A DNA stretch of 64,000 bases from JAIPDZ01 sp034522175 (lineage in GTDB: Bacteria; Desulfobacterota; DSM-4660; Desulfatiglandales; Desulfatiglandaceae): NCBI GenBank assembly GCA_034522175.1, contig JAXHLQ010000001.1:4464001-4528000 (forward strand). The letters are read 5' to 3'. The notes under the pieces were generated by a model that was not told where the DNA came from, made no database searches, and saw nothing but the letters and a program-made list of their open reading frames with translations. Below are positions 41,778 through 51,282 of this stretch, piece by piece; positions within the stretch are counted from its first letter, which is position 1, and the number at the start of each line of letters is the position of its first letter. The translations under genes and the position numbers were made by a program.

Positions 41778-42559
41778 GCGAGGCAATCCTCAAGGCAAAT
41801 AATGTGAGCAAGACATTCGGTGGGGTGACCGCGCTGAACCGGGTGAGCTTTGAGGTGAATTCGGGAGAAGTCCTGGGCGTCATCGGTCCTAATGGTTCGG
41901 GCAAAACCACCCTCATCAACTGCATCACCGGGTTCATCAAAATGAGCTCGGGGGAGATCTATTATAAAGGGAAGAAGATCAGCGGAAAATCGGCGCACAA
42001 GATTGCCGATCTGGGGATCACCCGAACGTTTCAGATCATGCGGCCCTATTACAGCCTGCCGGCCTACAAAAACCTGGTGATTCCACTTTTTTCCCCGCGG
42101 GCCAAGCGAACCGGCGGATGGCGCGGGGGCGGAAAGCTGGGGGATAGAAATACTGTCAGCGTGGATATTCTCGAGGAAATCGGATTCGAGCGGGATTCCT
42201 TCGTGCCCTATAAGATGGCTTCAACACTCCCTACCGGGTACCTCAAGCGACTGGAACTGGCCCGATGTCTCGCCCTGAAGCCGGAGGTTATCCTCTGCGA
42301 CGAGGTGTTCTCCGGGCTGAGCATGAGTGAGATCGCCAGCATGGTTCCGCTGATCGAACGTCTTCAGATGGACGGGATTACCCTGGTGATGATCGAACAC
42401 CGGTTGAGGGAACTCTTCCAGGTGGCCAACCGGGTCATGGTTCTCAATTTCGGCGTCAAACTAATGGAGGGAACCCCGGACGAGGTGATGGCCGATGAAC
42501 AGGTGAAGGAGGCCTATTTCGGTTCCGAAGAAGTCGAGGAGGTCATGACCTATGCTTGA
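41774..42559 (+). CDS. livG: Branched-chain ABC transporter ATP-binding protein LivG
   Basis: ABC ATPase: Walker A GPNGSGKTT, Q-loop TRTFQIMRPYYSL, Walker B VILCDEVFSGLS, H-loop MIEHRL. The signature reads LPTGYLKRLELARCLA in place of LSxGQ-x-LELARAL, a divergent form. ATG 41774 overlaps the livM stop (ATGA); an in-frame ATG at 41762 is less likely. Overlaps livF by 8 bases. Confidence 0.92.
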   Translation: MSEAILKANNVSKTFGGVTALNRVSFEVNSGEVLGVIGPNGSGKTTLINCITGFIKMSSGEIYYKGKKISGKSAHKIADLGITRTFQIMRPYYSLPAYKNLVIPLFSPRAKRTGGWRGGGKLGDRNTVSVDILEEIGFERDSFVPYKMASTLPTGYLKRLELARCLALKPEVILCDEVFSGLSMSEIASMVPLIERLQMDGITLVMIEHRLRELFQVANRVMVLNFGVKLMEGTPDEVMADEQVKEAYFGSEEVEEVMTYA

Positions 42560-43298
42560 GGCGACCGGGCTCATGGTCTTCTACGAAAACATGCTTGCCC
42601 TGAACAACGTGAGTATCCGCTGTGAAGAGGAGCAAATTGTAGGGGTCTTCGGGGCCAACAGTGCAGGGAAATCCACCCTCATGTACACCCTCTCCGGCAT
42701 CATGGAGGATATCCGGAAAAAGGAGGCCATGGCCGGGGGCGAGCGGATCACGGTCATGGGGGAAATCCGATACCTGGGCCAGGACATCACGGGGATGAAG
42801 CCGAGTCGGCGGGCCAAGTTGGGGATTATCCTGTGTCCGGAGCGCCGACGGATCTTCAAAGAAAGCAGTGTCCTTGAAAACCTCAAAATCGGCGGGTATC
42901 TGGCGTCTCCGGCCCAGGCCAAGACCACGCTTGAGTATGTGTTTACGCTCTTTCCCGCACTCAAGAACCTCAGCAAGCGGGTGGGCGGTTTTTTGAGTGG
43001 GGGCGAACAGCAGATGCTCGCCATTGGCCGGGCGCTCATGGCCCAGCCCAGACTCCTGTTTCTCGATGAACCGCTCTTGGGCCTCAGCCCGCTGATTCAG
43101 GCCACACTTGTCCGTGCCATCAAGGTCATCGGTGACGAGCAGCAGATCTCGGTCATTGTTACGGAGCAGTATGCGCGGCCCATGATCCCCATTGTGGATT
43201 ATGCCTTCATCCTTGAAAACGGAGCCGCGGTGCTGGAGGGAACCCGGGAGGAACTGATGGATAACCCGGATGTGCGTTCGGCCTATTTTGGGGTCTGA
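42552..43298 (+). CDS. livF: Branched-chain ABC transporter ATP-binding protein LivF
   Basis: ABC ATPase of 248 residues: Walker A GANSAGKST, family motif GIILCPERRRIF, signature LSGGEQQMLAIGRALM, Walker B LLFLDEPLLGLSP, H-loop replaced by VTEQYARP as usual in LivF. Last gene of the transporter operon. Confidence 0.92.
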   Translation: MLEATGLMVFYENMLALNNVSIRCEEEQIVGVFGANSAGKSTLMYTLSGIMEDIRKKEAMAGGERITVMGEIRYLGQDITGMKPSRRAKLGIILCPERRRIFKESSVLENLKIGGYLASPAQAKTTLEYVFTLFPALKNLSKRVGGFLSGGEQQMLAIGRALMAQPRLLFLDEPLLGLSPLIQATLVRAIKVIGDEQQISVIVTEQYARPMIPIVDYAFILENGAAVLEGTREELMDNPDVRSAYFGV

Positions 43299-43510
43299 GA
43301 AAGTGCGTCTTCGCGCTGAGACGCAGGGACGCAGAGAGAAACGTTTATTAATTTTAACAACTATTTTTTCGGGCCTTTCCTGTTTACGGTCGAAGCGTAG
43401 CGAAGATCCCGCTGCCAGCGGGACTTTGTTTGAGATTTTGACGTCATGGATGTAAGCGTGTATCCGATAAAGGTAACAAAGGCCTTCAGCCTGCTGGAGT
43501 CAGTCGTCTT
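43299..43510. repeat. Short intergenic repeats after livF
   Basis: Contains GCGCTGAGACGCAGGGACGCAGAGAG-type direct repeats and the hairpin TCCCGCTGCCAGCGGGA (43407-43423), a variant of the palindrome that also occurs three times in the rRNA spacer. No gene seen. Confidence 0.5.
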
Positions 43511-45166
43511 ATGACGCATCAGAACGATTGGGAAAAAGAACTCACCTTCACACGCTTCGATCACATGTGCGAGCAGTATCCGGAGAACAAGGCCATCATC
43601 TATCTCGGGGAAGCCTTTTCCTATGCACGTCTGAGGGAGTTGAGTGAACGGTTTGCCGGCGCCCTTTTGGATCTGGGGGTCAAAAAGGGCGACCGGGTGA
43701 TGATCTACATCTCCAATTGTGCCCAGTGGGTCATCGCGTTTCTGGGGATTCAGAAAATTGGCGCAGTAATTGTGCCCGTTTCCCCCATTTATACCTCTTT
43801 TGAAATCGAATACATGGCCAACGATGCCGAGGCGGAGACCATTATTTGTCTCGACACCAACTTTTGCTATGTCCAGGAGGTTTTTTCCACCACATGTCTG
43901 AAACGGGCCATTGTTACCAATCTGGTGGATCTCCTGCCCCCGTGGAAACGGTACCTCGGTGTACTGTTTGACAAGGTCCCCCACGGCAAGGTCGATCGGG
44001 ATAAGCGCGTCTATGCCTTTAGATCTTTGCTGAAGCATGACCCCATCTCGTCTCTGGCTGATCTGGATCCTCGGACGGATCTCTCCTACATTCTTTATAC
44101 GGGAGGGACCACCGGGTTTCCCAAAGGGGTTCCGGGGACGCACATCGGAATGACGTCTTATGTGAACGATGTGACCGAAGATGTGGCCGGCGAGTACCTG
44201 CGGGAAGGGAACGACACCTACATCGCCATCAATCCGCTCTTTCACATCATGGCACTGGGTCTTTTCATGGCCGTGGGCCTCAACAAGGGAAACACCACGC
44301 TGCTGATGCCCACGCCCCAGGTGGATGCCATATTAGAGACCATTCAGCGTTATTCAGTCCGCTGGCTCTTGGGGGTCCCGGCCCTTTACCGGATGATTCT
44401 CGACAATGACCGGCTCGATCGCTACCGCCTCAATTCCCTAACCTATTGTATCTGTGGCGGGGACGTGCTTCCGGTGGAGATCTTCAACCGGTGGAAGGCC
44501 CATTTCGGGGTGCCCATCTATCAGGTGTACGGGTCCACTGAGGCCGGCCATGTGACCTACAGCGCCATCGGAAGGGACCCGAAATCAGGTACCATCGGGC
44601 TGCCGCTCAAGAGCCGGGAATGTATTGTGGTGGACCCGGAGACCCTTGAAAAGCTCCCGCCCGGAGAAAGCGGGGAGTTGCTGGTGACCTCACCCTATAC
44701 CGTCAAGGAATACTGGAAGAAGCCCGAAGAGACCGAGCGGTCCTTTGTCGAAATCGATGGCAAGATCTATTACCGGATGGGCGATTTTCTGAGTCAGAAT
44801 GAAGACGGCGAACTGGTTTATGTGGAGCGTTCCGCCGACATCATCAAACATAAGGCCTATCGGGTGTCCGCCTCTGAAGTGGAGGCGGTGCTGCAGGACC
44901 ATCCCACGGTAGTGGGGGCCTGTGTGGTGGGTATCCCGGACCCGAAGGTGGGCGAACGGATCAAGGCTATTGTGGTGCTCAAGGAAGACGCCCGGGGCGT
45001 AGGCGGCGCCGAACTCATTAAATTCTGCCGGGAACGGATGGCCGCCTACAAGGTTCCCGGTTACATCGAGTTTCGGGACATGCTTCCCAAGTCCAAGGTG
45101 GGGAAACTCCTCAGAAGAGAGATCCGCGACGAAGAGCGGCGGCGCATGCAAAAGGAGAAGGCATAG
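43511..45166 (+). CDS. AMP-dependent CoA ligase (acyl- or aryl-CoA synthetase)
   Basis: Adenylate-forming ligase of 551 residues. Motifs: LYTGGTTGFPKGVPGTH (P-loop, with TGG instead of the common TSG), YQVYGSTEAGHVTY, YRMGDFLSQNEDGELVYVERSADIIKHKAYRV and the catalytic Lys in KSKVGKLLRREI. Gene context (liv transporter, nitroreductase, VOC protein) suggests uptake of a carboxylic or aromatic acid followed by CoA activation; this is inference. Confidence 0.88.
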   Translation: MTHQNDWEKELTFTRFDHMCEQYPENKAIIYLGEAFSYARLRELSERFAGALLDLGVKKGDRVMIYISNCAQWVIAFLGIQKIGAVIVPVSPIYTSFEIEYMANDAEAETIICLDTNFCYVQEVFSTTCLKRAIVTNLVDLLPPWKRYLGVLFDKVPHGKVDRDKRVYAFRSLLKHDPISSLADLDPRTDLSYILYTGGTTGFPKGVPGTHIGMTSYVNDVTEDVAGEYLREGNDTYIAINPLFHIMALGLFMAVGLNKGNTTLLMPTPQVDAILETIQRYSVRWLLGVPALYRMILDNDRLDRYRLNSLTYCICGGDVLPVEIFNRWKAHFGVPIYQVYGSTEAGHVTYSAIGRDPKSGTIGLPLKSRECIVVDPETLEKLPPGESGELLVTSPYTVKEYWKKPEETERSFVEIDGKIYYRMGDFLSQNEDGELVYVERSADIIKHKAYRVSASEVEAVLQDHPTVVGACVVGIPDPKVGERIKAIVVLKEDARGVGGAELIKFCRERMAAYKVPGYIEFRDMLPKSKVGKLLRREIRDEERRRMQKEKA

Positions 45167-45344
45167 AAAAGTAAGGATCCAGCGAAACGATCCGTTGGAC
45201 GTCCGGTCACATGGATATGTTTGGTTTATGATTTACGCATAACATAGGTGTCAGGGTTCAGGTGTCAGGACTGTTGTTTTCTGAAGCCTATCGATGTTCC
45301 CGCGCCAGCAATGAACACCGGCCAATGAAATGGGAGAAATGCAA

Positions 45345-45917
45345 ATGGAACTGTCAGAAGCAATCAAGGAAAGACGGAGCTGCCGGGCCTTTTTGCCGGA
45401 CCTGATTGATGAGAAGGATATTGAACGGATCTTGGATGCCGCCATATGGGCCCCTTCGCCGCTCAACACTCAGCCCTGGGAATTCAAAGTGATTACAAAC
45501 CGTGCCCTCAAAGAAAAGATCCTCTCCGAGGGCGAGCGGTGCAAGGCCTGGGCCTTGGAGAAAAGCGGGTGGAAATGGCTCAAAGGCTACACCATGGATT
45601 TTCTCGCCGCTGCGCCGGTGATCATCGCGGTCATCGGGGATCCGAAAAAGAGCGGGGTGGACATGTTTATGGAAGAGGGTCCCACCGGGTATCAGCACGC
45701 CTGTGCCGCAGCCGTCCAGAACATGCTCCTGACCGCCCACAGCTTCGGGCTGGGAAGCCTCTGGTTTACCTTCTATGACAAGGCCAAGATGCGGCAAATC
45801 CTTGGTGTGGATGAGGGCAAGGTCCCGGTGGCGCTGGTCTGCCTCGGAAAACCCGATGGTGATCCAACGCCCGCCGGCAGGAAAGAGCTGGAGAAGAAGG
45901 TGTCGTATGTCACCTGA
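45345..45917 (+). CDS. Nitroreductase-family protein
   Basis: FMN-dependent oxidoreductase of 191 residues. ELSEAIKERRSCRAFLPD is the phosphate/FMN-binding N-terminus, AIWAPSPLNTQPWEFKVI the second FMN contact, and AVQNMLLTAHSFGLGSLWF the family helix. LGKPDGDPTPAGRK closes the domain. Start at ATG 45345 (ATG 45330 also in frame); a GGGAGAAAT site lies near. Substrate unknown. The 164-base gap upstream carries short GGTGTCAGG repeats only. Confidence 0.87.
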   Translation: MELSEAIKERRSCRAFLPDLIDEKDIERILDAAIWAPSPLNTQPWEFKVITNRALKEKILSEGERCKAWALEKSGWKWLKGYTMDFLAAAPVIIAVIGDPKKSGVDMFMEEGPTGYQHACAAAVQNMLLTAHSFGLGSLWFTFYDKAKMRQILGVDEGKVPVALVCLGKPDGDPTPAGRKELEKKVSYVT

Positions 45918-46002
45918 AGACAGCAATCAGCTGTTAGCAACTCGCTGTTGGCTTAAAGGACTCGAGCATTTGCATGACTATTCAGCATGAGAAAGGTTCA
46001 TT

Positions 46003-46449
46003 ATGAACATCAACAAAGTGGATCACATCTGTATTGCGGTTAAAGACCTGGAGGCGGCCAAGAAAGTCTGGGAATCGATGCTGGGCAAGTCGGGTCCGGA
46101 TGACGCCTATGTGGATGAACCGGAGAAAATCCGGGTGGCGAGGTACTGGATCGGCGAGGTGGGGGTGGAGTTGATGGAATCCACCACGCCGGACGGCGAG
46201 GTGGCCAAATACATCGAAAAAAACGGCGAAGGGGTGATGCTTCTCAGTTTCAATGTCAACAACACGCGCGAGGCCATTGAAGAGCTGAAAGCCAAGGATT
46301 ATCCCTTTATCCCGGATGCAAGAGGCGAGGTCGCCCGGCCCTTTCGCAATTGTGAGTTTGCCTTTATCCATCCCAAGAAACTCAACGGCGTCCTGACGGA
46401 AATCATCGATTATGAATGGGATGAGCTGAACAAGGGCTCGTCCGCCTAA
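46003..46449 (+). CDS. VOC-family protein, methylmalonyl-CoA epimerase-like
   Basis: Two beta-alpha-beta-beta-beta units in 148 residues. VDHICIAVKDLEAAKKVW with the first metal His and VELMESTTPDGEVAKYIEKNGEG with the Glu, the pattern of methylmalonyl-CoA epimerases. The later FIHPKKLNGVLTEIIDYE supplies the usual HP...G...E ending. Epimerase is the best call but related lyases cannot be excluded. No mutase genes in the window. Confidence 0.8.
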   Translation: MNINKVDHICIAVKDLEAAKKVWESMLGKSGPDDAYVDEPEKIRVARYWIGEVGVELMESTTPDGEVAKYIEKNGEGVMLLSFNVNNTREAIEELKAKDYPFIPDARGEVARPFRNCEFAFIHPKKLNGVLTEIIDYEWDELNKGSSA

Positions 46450-46468
46450 AGCCTTAAAAAACGTTGCC

Positions 46469-46834
46469 ATGAAACGGATACACCGCCACTCGACTCTTTG
46501 TCTCCTATCCATTCTATTGGTATTTTTATTCAGTTCTTATACTTTCGCAGGATCGGATTTCCGGTGCAGTGGTAAAATTATCAGCGTGGGTGATATGCGG
46601 GAGTATGTCCTGGATAAATGCGGAAAACCGACCCAGGTCGAGTATAGGACAGAAATCGCATCCAGTGGGGCGTTGCAAAGGTATCCGGAGCGTCACGAAG
46701 AATTCAGGTATTTGATGAGAGAAATAGAGGTTGAGGTGTGGACCTATAATTTGGGCAGCACGCAGTTTATTCGATATCTCATATTCAAAAACGGCAGGCT
46801 GACCCATATCAAGACCGGTGACTACGGCTACTGA
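46469..46834 (+). CDS. DUF2845-like exported protein
   Basis: A 121-residue protein with a signal peptide (TLCLLSILLVFLFSSYTFA). The mature part FRCSGKIISVGDMREYVLDKCGKP, with two Cys and a later VWTYNLGS segment, fits the DUF2845 family. Probably periplasmic; function unknown. No strong ribosome site is visible. Confidence 0.7.
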   Translation: MKRIHRHSTLCLLSILLVFLFSSYTFAGSDFRCSGKIISVGDMREYVLDKCGKPTQVEYRTEIASSGALQRYPERHEEFRYLMREIEVEVWTYNLGSTQFIRYLIFKNGRLTHIKTGDYGY

Positions 46835-47059
46835 GAAGGAGCTTAGATCTGGCAGACAGGTCAATCCCGCCGGGTTTTTCTTGGGCTGTTGATAACCTGT
46901 CATCGGTTTAGCACGATGACCCCCTTTCCCATTCGGTCCTCCATGATGAGCCATTTCATTTGACTTTCTGACGTAGCCACTCCACTTCAATACGCTTCGA
47001 AAGACTGGGTAGATGTGAACGATTTAAAATTGACAAACACATCCCTATTATACATTAGG

Positions 47060-47080
47060 ATATGCATACAAAATGCATAT
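47060..47080. promoter_or_regulatory. Inverted repeat operator upstream of vapB
   Basis: ATATGCAT / ATGCATAT separated by five bases, 14 bases before the vapB start codon. VapBC complexes bind such palindromes to repress their own promoter. Confidence 0.6.
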
Positions 47081-47093
47081 AGCCGAGGAAAGC

Positions 47094-47291
47094 ATGAGAA
47101 CAACATTGAATCTTGACGACGAGTTGGTTGAAAAGGCGGCGAAATTAACCGGGGTTAAGGAAAAAACATCCCTTGTAAGGCTCGGACTGGAAGCCCTCAT
47201 TTCGAAGGAAAGCAGTAAGCGCCTCGCCCAATTGGGCGGAAGTGAAAAAGACCTGAAATCCATTCCCCGCAGGAGAGCATTAGATGGCTGA
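47094..47291 (+). CDS. vapB: VapB-type antitoxin
   Basis: Short protein of 65 residues. RTTLNLDDELVEKAAKLTG and TSLVRLGLEALI are the ribbon-helix-helix DNA-binding pattern of VapB antitoxins; the tail would wrap the PIN toxin. Start at ATG 47094 after GAGGAAAGC. It overlaps vapC by 8 bases. Confidence 0.85.
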   Translation: MRTTLNLDDELVEKAAKLTGVKEKTSLVRLGLEALISKESSKRLAQLGGSEKDLKSIPRRRALDG

Positions 47292-47655
47292 TGTCGTTCT
47301 GGTGGACACTTCCGTCTGGGTGAAGCACTTACGGGAAAATGACCAAACCCTTGCCGGATTGCTGGAGCAGGGAGAGGTCGCATGCCACCCCTTTATTATC
47401 GGTGAACTCGCCTGCGGCGGCATCAAAAACCGGCATGAAATCCTTGGCCTAATCAGTGATCTGCCGTCCACCGTTCTGCTTGATCATGATGAAATTATGG
47501 AATTTATCGAATACCGCAAGCTCATGAACAGGGGCATTGGATATGTTGATGTCCACCTGCTTGCCTCTGCACTGGTGTCAGATACCTCGCTGTGGACATT
47601 CGACAAGGCATTGCGGAAAGTGGCGAGAGAGTTGTCCGTAGCGTACCAGAAATGA
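47284..47655 (+). CDS. vapC: VapC-type PIN-domain toxin
   Basis: RNA endonuclease toxin of 123 residues. Acidic PIN residues are visible in VLVDTSVW (Asp), IIGELACGG (Glu), GYVDVHLLASAL (Asp) and LWTFDKALR (Asp). All four metal ligands are intact, so it should be active. Paired with vapB. Confidence 0.9.
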   Translation: MADVVLVDTSVWVKHLRENDQTLAGLLEQGEVACHPFIIGELACGGIKNRHEILGLISDLPSTVLLDHDEIMEFIEYRKLMNRGIGYVDVHLLASALVSDTSLWTFDKALRKVARELSVAYQK

Positions 47656-47669
47656 TCTTATGATTCAAT

Positions 47670-47716
47670 TTGACAGAGCATGAAATGTGGGTTAAAATAG
47701 CTATAATAATCCACAT
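47670..47716 (+). promoter_or_regulatory. Promoter and dyad of the mazEF-type pair
   Basis: TTGACA (47670-47675), 17-base spacer, TAAAAT (47693-47698). The inverted repeat ATGTGG (47685-47690) / CCACAT (47711-47716) brackets the -10, consistent with autorepression. GGAGG follows ahead of the ATG. Confidence 0.6.
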
Positions 47717-47736
47717 AAAACATTGGAGGTTTTTTT

Positions 47737-47970
47737 ATGAGGACTGTTCAAATGACACTTGACGATGATCTCGTTCAAGCGGTCGATGACGTGTCAAAAC
47801 AACTCAAAACCAGTCGCTCTGCTTTTGCGAGAAAGGCACTTCAAGAGGCGCTTGCCCGATATAGGCTTGAAGAGATGGAGCGAAAACACCGCCAAGGTTA
47901 CCAGAGGCAACCTGTTGATAGGGATGAATTTTCAGTTTGGGAAACCGAGCAGGATTGGGGTGAAGCATGA
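47737..47970 (+). CDS. mazE: Ribbon-helix-helix antitoxin (MazE/PemI-like)
   Basis: A 77-residue protein. VQMTLDDDLVQAVDDVSKQL and SRSAFARKALQEALARYR form a ribbon-helix-helix domain. The charged tail ends WETEQDWGEA, typical for toxin-neutralising tails. Overlaps the toxin gene by 4 bases (ATGA). Confidence 0.85.
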   Translation: MRTVQMTLDDDLVQAVDDVSKQLKTSRSAFARKALQEALARYRLEEMERKHRQGYQRQPVDRDEFSVWETEQDWGEA

Positions 47971-48278
47971 AGCGTGGTGACATACGCTGGTACAAATTCA
48001 CGCGGCCTGATAAAAGGAGGCCTGTTCTCATCCTAACCCGCGATTCCGTAATAGAATACCTTGGCGAAGTGACAATCGCTCCGATAACCCGTACGATCCG
48101 AAATATCCCTTCCGAAGTGTTTCTCTCTAAGACGGATGGTATGCCACGGAATTGCGCTGTCAACTGCGACCATCTCCAGACGGTTTCCAGAGGAAAAATT
48201 GGGGCATTGATTACATCTTTGCCTGAGATAAAAATGGTCGATATTGCAAGGGCAATCCGTTTCGCACTGAATATTTGA
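47967..48278 (+). CDS. mazF: MazF/PemK-type toxin (mRNA interferase)
   Basis: A 103-residue protein with the MazF fold: MKRGDIRWYKF, RRPVLILTRDSVIEYLGEVTIAPIT (catalytic Arg region) and NCDHLQTVSRGKIGAL (catalytic Thr/Ser strand). Intact length. Second toxin-antitoxin pair in a row ahead of the restriction genes. Confidence 0.88.
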   Translation: MKRGDIRWYKFTRPDKRRPVLILTRDSVIEYLGEVTIAPITRTIRNIPSEVFLSKTDGMPRNCAVNCDHLQTVSRGKIGALITSLPEIKMVDIARAIRFALNI

Positions 48279-48321
48279 GGTAGCAGACCATAGATGAATA
48301 TGATTGGGAGCATAATGAACC

Positions 48322-50614
48322 ATGAATGACCGCTTCTTCGAGCAGCCGGTCCTGAACTCTCCTTACGAATATCCAGGCAGACATTGGGAGCTTGACGACC
48401 AAGGCCAGCCCACCCAGAAAATTATCGAGACCCGACGCAAAGCCGAGTTTATTACCCCCATTCCCAAACCCAAGAAACGAAAAGGTCCTGCAGCCAAGCA
48501 GATGAAATTCGTGTTTGACGAGGGTAAGGGCCTCTCCACTGAAGGCCAGCAATACGATCCCACTTCGTTGATCAACGAAGTCCGCGCCCAGGTGGACCAG
48601 TGGCGGACATGGCCCAATTCGAACGAGTGGCAGGTCACCCCTGAAACTGCGCGTCTGCTCAAGCACTGGCGGCATCACCGGTTTAACGATATCCGACCAT
48701 TCTTCTGCCAGATAGAGGCCGTAGAGACCATGATCTGGCTCACAGAGGTGGCCCCCAAATTGGGCAAAAAAGGAAAAGGCCTGCTCACCCATCTCATTAA
48801 TGCCAATCACGACACCAATCCCGAACTCATGCGGCTGGCCCTCAAGATGGCTACCGGATCGGGAAAGACCACGGTCATGGCCATGCTGATTGCCTGGCAG
48901 GTGGTCAATGCCGTACGCAGGCCCAACAGCAAGAAATTCACCCGCGGGTCCGGGTATGCCGAAGGGACCCTGTTCCCCTGGACCATGAGTGACTTCTCTT
49001 TGATGGATGCCATTGAATGCGGCATTGTCAAGTTGCCCCGGGTCCCGGTGGCCGACAACATTCCGGGCAATGAGATGCCCATGTATCGGGACCTTTGGAC
49101 CCACATTCAGAAAAGAATGCCCAAAAAAGGGCGACGCAAATCAGACTCACTGAATCCTTTGGATTTGCCACCCCAATTGATGACTGCTCTCGACATACTG
49201 TACGGACACTACGCGGAAACCTTCCGCCTTTGGAAAGACAGCGGCGTTCATGTGCCACCCTGTTTTATTATCGTCTGCAACAACACCGCCACATCCAAAC
49301 TGGTTTATGACTATATCTCCGGTTATTTTCGGGAGAACAATGACGGCTCCTCGAACTTTCAAAACGGGCGATTCCATCCGGTGTGTGGTGTCCGTGTCCA
49401 TGCTCACCGAAGGCTGGGATGCCAACACCGTGACCCATATCCTGGGGGTTCGGGCCTTCGGCACCCAACTTCTGTGTGAGCAGGTCATCGGACGGGCCTT
49501 GCGTCGGCAATCCTACGACATCAATGACAAAGGCTTGTTCAACGTGGAATATGCCGACGTCTTGGGTATCCCCTTTGATTTTACGGCCAAACCGGTGGTG
49601 GCGCCGCCTCAGCCCCCTCAGGAAACCATTCATGTGAGAGCGGTACGCCCTGAGCGGGATCCTCTTGAAATTCGCTTCCCCCGGGTCCAGGGCTATCGCG
49701 TGGAACTCCCCGAAGATCGCCTTACCGCCGAATTCAACAACGACTCAGTCCTCGAATTGACCCCGGAGCTCATTGGTGCCACTGAGACACAAAACGCCGG
49801 GATCATCGGTGAAAAAGTCGATCTCAACCTGGTGCACACAAAAGATGTGAGACCTTCCCAAGTTCTTTACGAATTGACTGCCCACCTTGTTCTGACCAAG
49901 TGGCGGGGACCTGACGGGGAACCCCAGTTACAGTTGTTCGGCCAGTTGAAGCGAATCGCTTGGCAATGGACCGATGAATATCTGGTCTGTAAGGGCGGGA
50001 CCCATCCTGCACAGCTAAAATACAAAATGATTGCTGATATGGTCTGCGAACGCATCACCGCCGGGATCACCCGGAGCATGGCCGACGAACGTACCATAAA
50101 GGCCGTGCTGGACCCGTACAACCCCACCGGCTCCACCCGGTATGTGAATTTTAACACCGCCAAGACCAATAGGTGGGAAACCGATGCCCGGAAGTCCCAC
50201 GTCAACTGGGTGATTTTGGACAGCGACTGGGAGGCCGAATTCTGCCGGGTGGCCGAGGCCCATCCCGGGGTGAGGGCCTATGTAAAAAACCACAACCTCG
50301 GGCTGGAAGTGCCTTATCGATACGGGTCTGAAACCCGGACCTATCTTCCCGATTTCATCGTCCTGGTGGATGACGGACATGAGGACCCGCTTCATTTGAT
50401 TGTGGAAATCAAGGGGTATCGCCGGGAAGACGCCAAGGAAAAGAAGTCCACCATGGAGACCTACTGGGTGCCCGGGGTCAACAATCTGGGCCGATACGGT
50501 CGATGGGCCTTTGCGGAGTTTACCGAGGTGTATCAGATGGAGGCCGACTTCAAGAGGAAGGTGGAATGGCAGTTTAACCAGATGATCGAACGGGCCGCCC
50601 CCTGGAATTCCTGA
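48322..50614 (+). pseudogene. Type III-like restriction helicase/endonuclease with two internal deletions
   Basis: Resembles the restriction subunit family annotated BPTD_3080 (from memory about 1,000 residues). Present: N-terminal part, Walker A MATGSGKTT (residues 176-184), helicase motif VSMLTEGWDANTVTH, motif VI QVIGRALRRQSYD, and the C-terminal PD-ExK-like LPDFIVLVDDG...IVEIKGY. Two stretches are gone. At about 48945 KKFTRG joins directly to SGYAEGTLFPW, so the region with the DExH box and SAT motif is missing, in frame. At about 49365 NFQNGR should continue for some 100 residues but jumps to GDSIRCVVSV in another frame. It cannot hydrolyse ATP normally. Either a decayed gene or an assembly loss. 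Confidence 0.8.
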
Positions 50615-50725
50615 ATTCGATCATGCCATTGGTATTGTGAGAGAAAGAACCGTGTAAACCGGGGGCGAGGCACCCAGAAAATGCGAGGTGGTTGTTGAAA
50701 TCGATTGAATCTACGGAGATACGAT

Positions 50726-51228
50726 ATGAGATCATTTGAATATGACTATCTTCTGGAAACACCCATTAGCCACACGCAGGGAATGACCCTGCGAGCGCTG
50801 GGCGAATACCGGGGAAGGGAAGCTCTCTATATTCAGCAGTCGCCTGAACTCCTTGAAACCCTTCGTAAAGTAGCCATGGTTCAGAGTGTTGAATCGTCAA
50901 ATAGGATTGAAGGCATTACCGTTGGCCGGGGGAGAGCGGACCGCATAGTGCTGAAGGATAGCGAACCCGGGACCGGCCCGAACAGGAAGTGGCAGGATAT
51001 CGGGATGTCTTGGCAGACATCCATACGAACTATCATAGAATGAAGCTTTCTACAGAGCTGATCCTGCAATGGCACAGGACCCTTTACCGTTTTACCGGCG
51101 TAGCAGGAGGAACCTGGAAAGACAAGGACAATGCCATCATTGAAATGGGTACGAATGGGAAACAGTACATCCGCTTTCAGACCGTTTCAGCCCTGGCTGC
51201 CCGAAAAGGTCAACCCCTGATAAGATAA
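50726..51228 (+). pseudogene. Truncated, frameshifted Fic-family protein
   Basis: The N-terminal Fic region is clear: MTLRALGEYRGREALY, then VQSVESSNRIEGITV, whose SSNRIEG resembles an inhibitory (S/T)xxxE(G/N) motif. The frame breaks near 50975 (a missing C in ACCGG would give TRPEQEVAGYRDVL) and continues to 51228. The Fic core with HPFx[D/E]GNGR is absent; the gene ends after FQTVSALAA. ATG 50726 has GGAG upstream. It lies between the restriction and methylase genes, a common place for Fic proteins. Confidence 0.75.
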
Positions 51229-51282
51229 TCATATCAAGAATGCATCTCTTGATAAGAACCTTGAGACACATTGGACAGAACT

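Noticed and set aside
48211..49104. 297-residue minus-strand frame opposite the restriction gene
   Set aside because: Shadow of the helicase gene; no motif or ribosome site.
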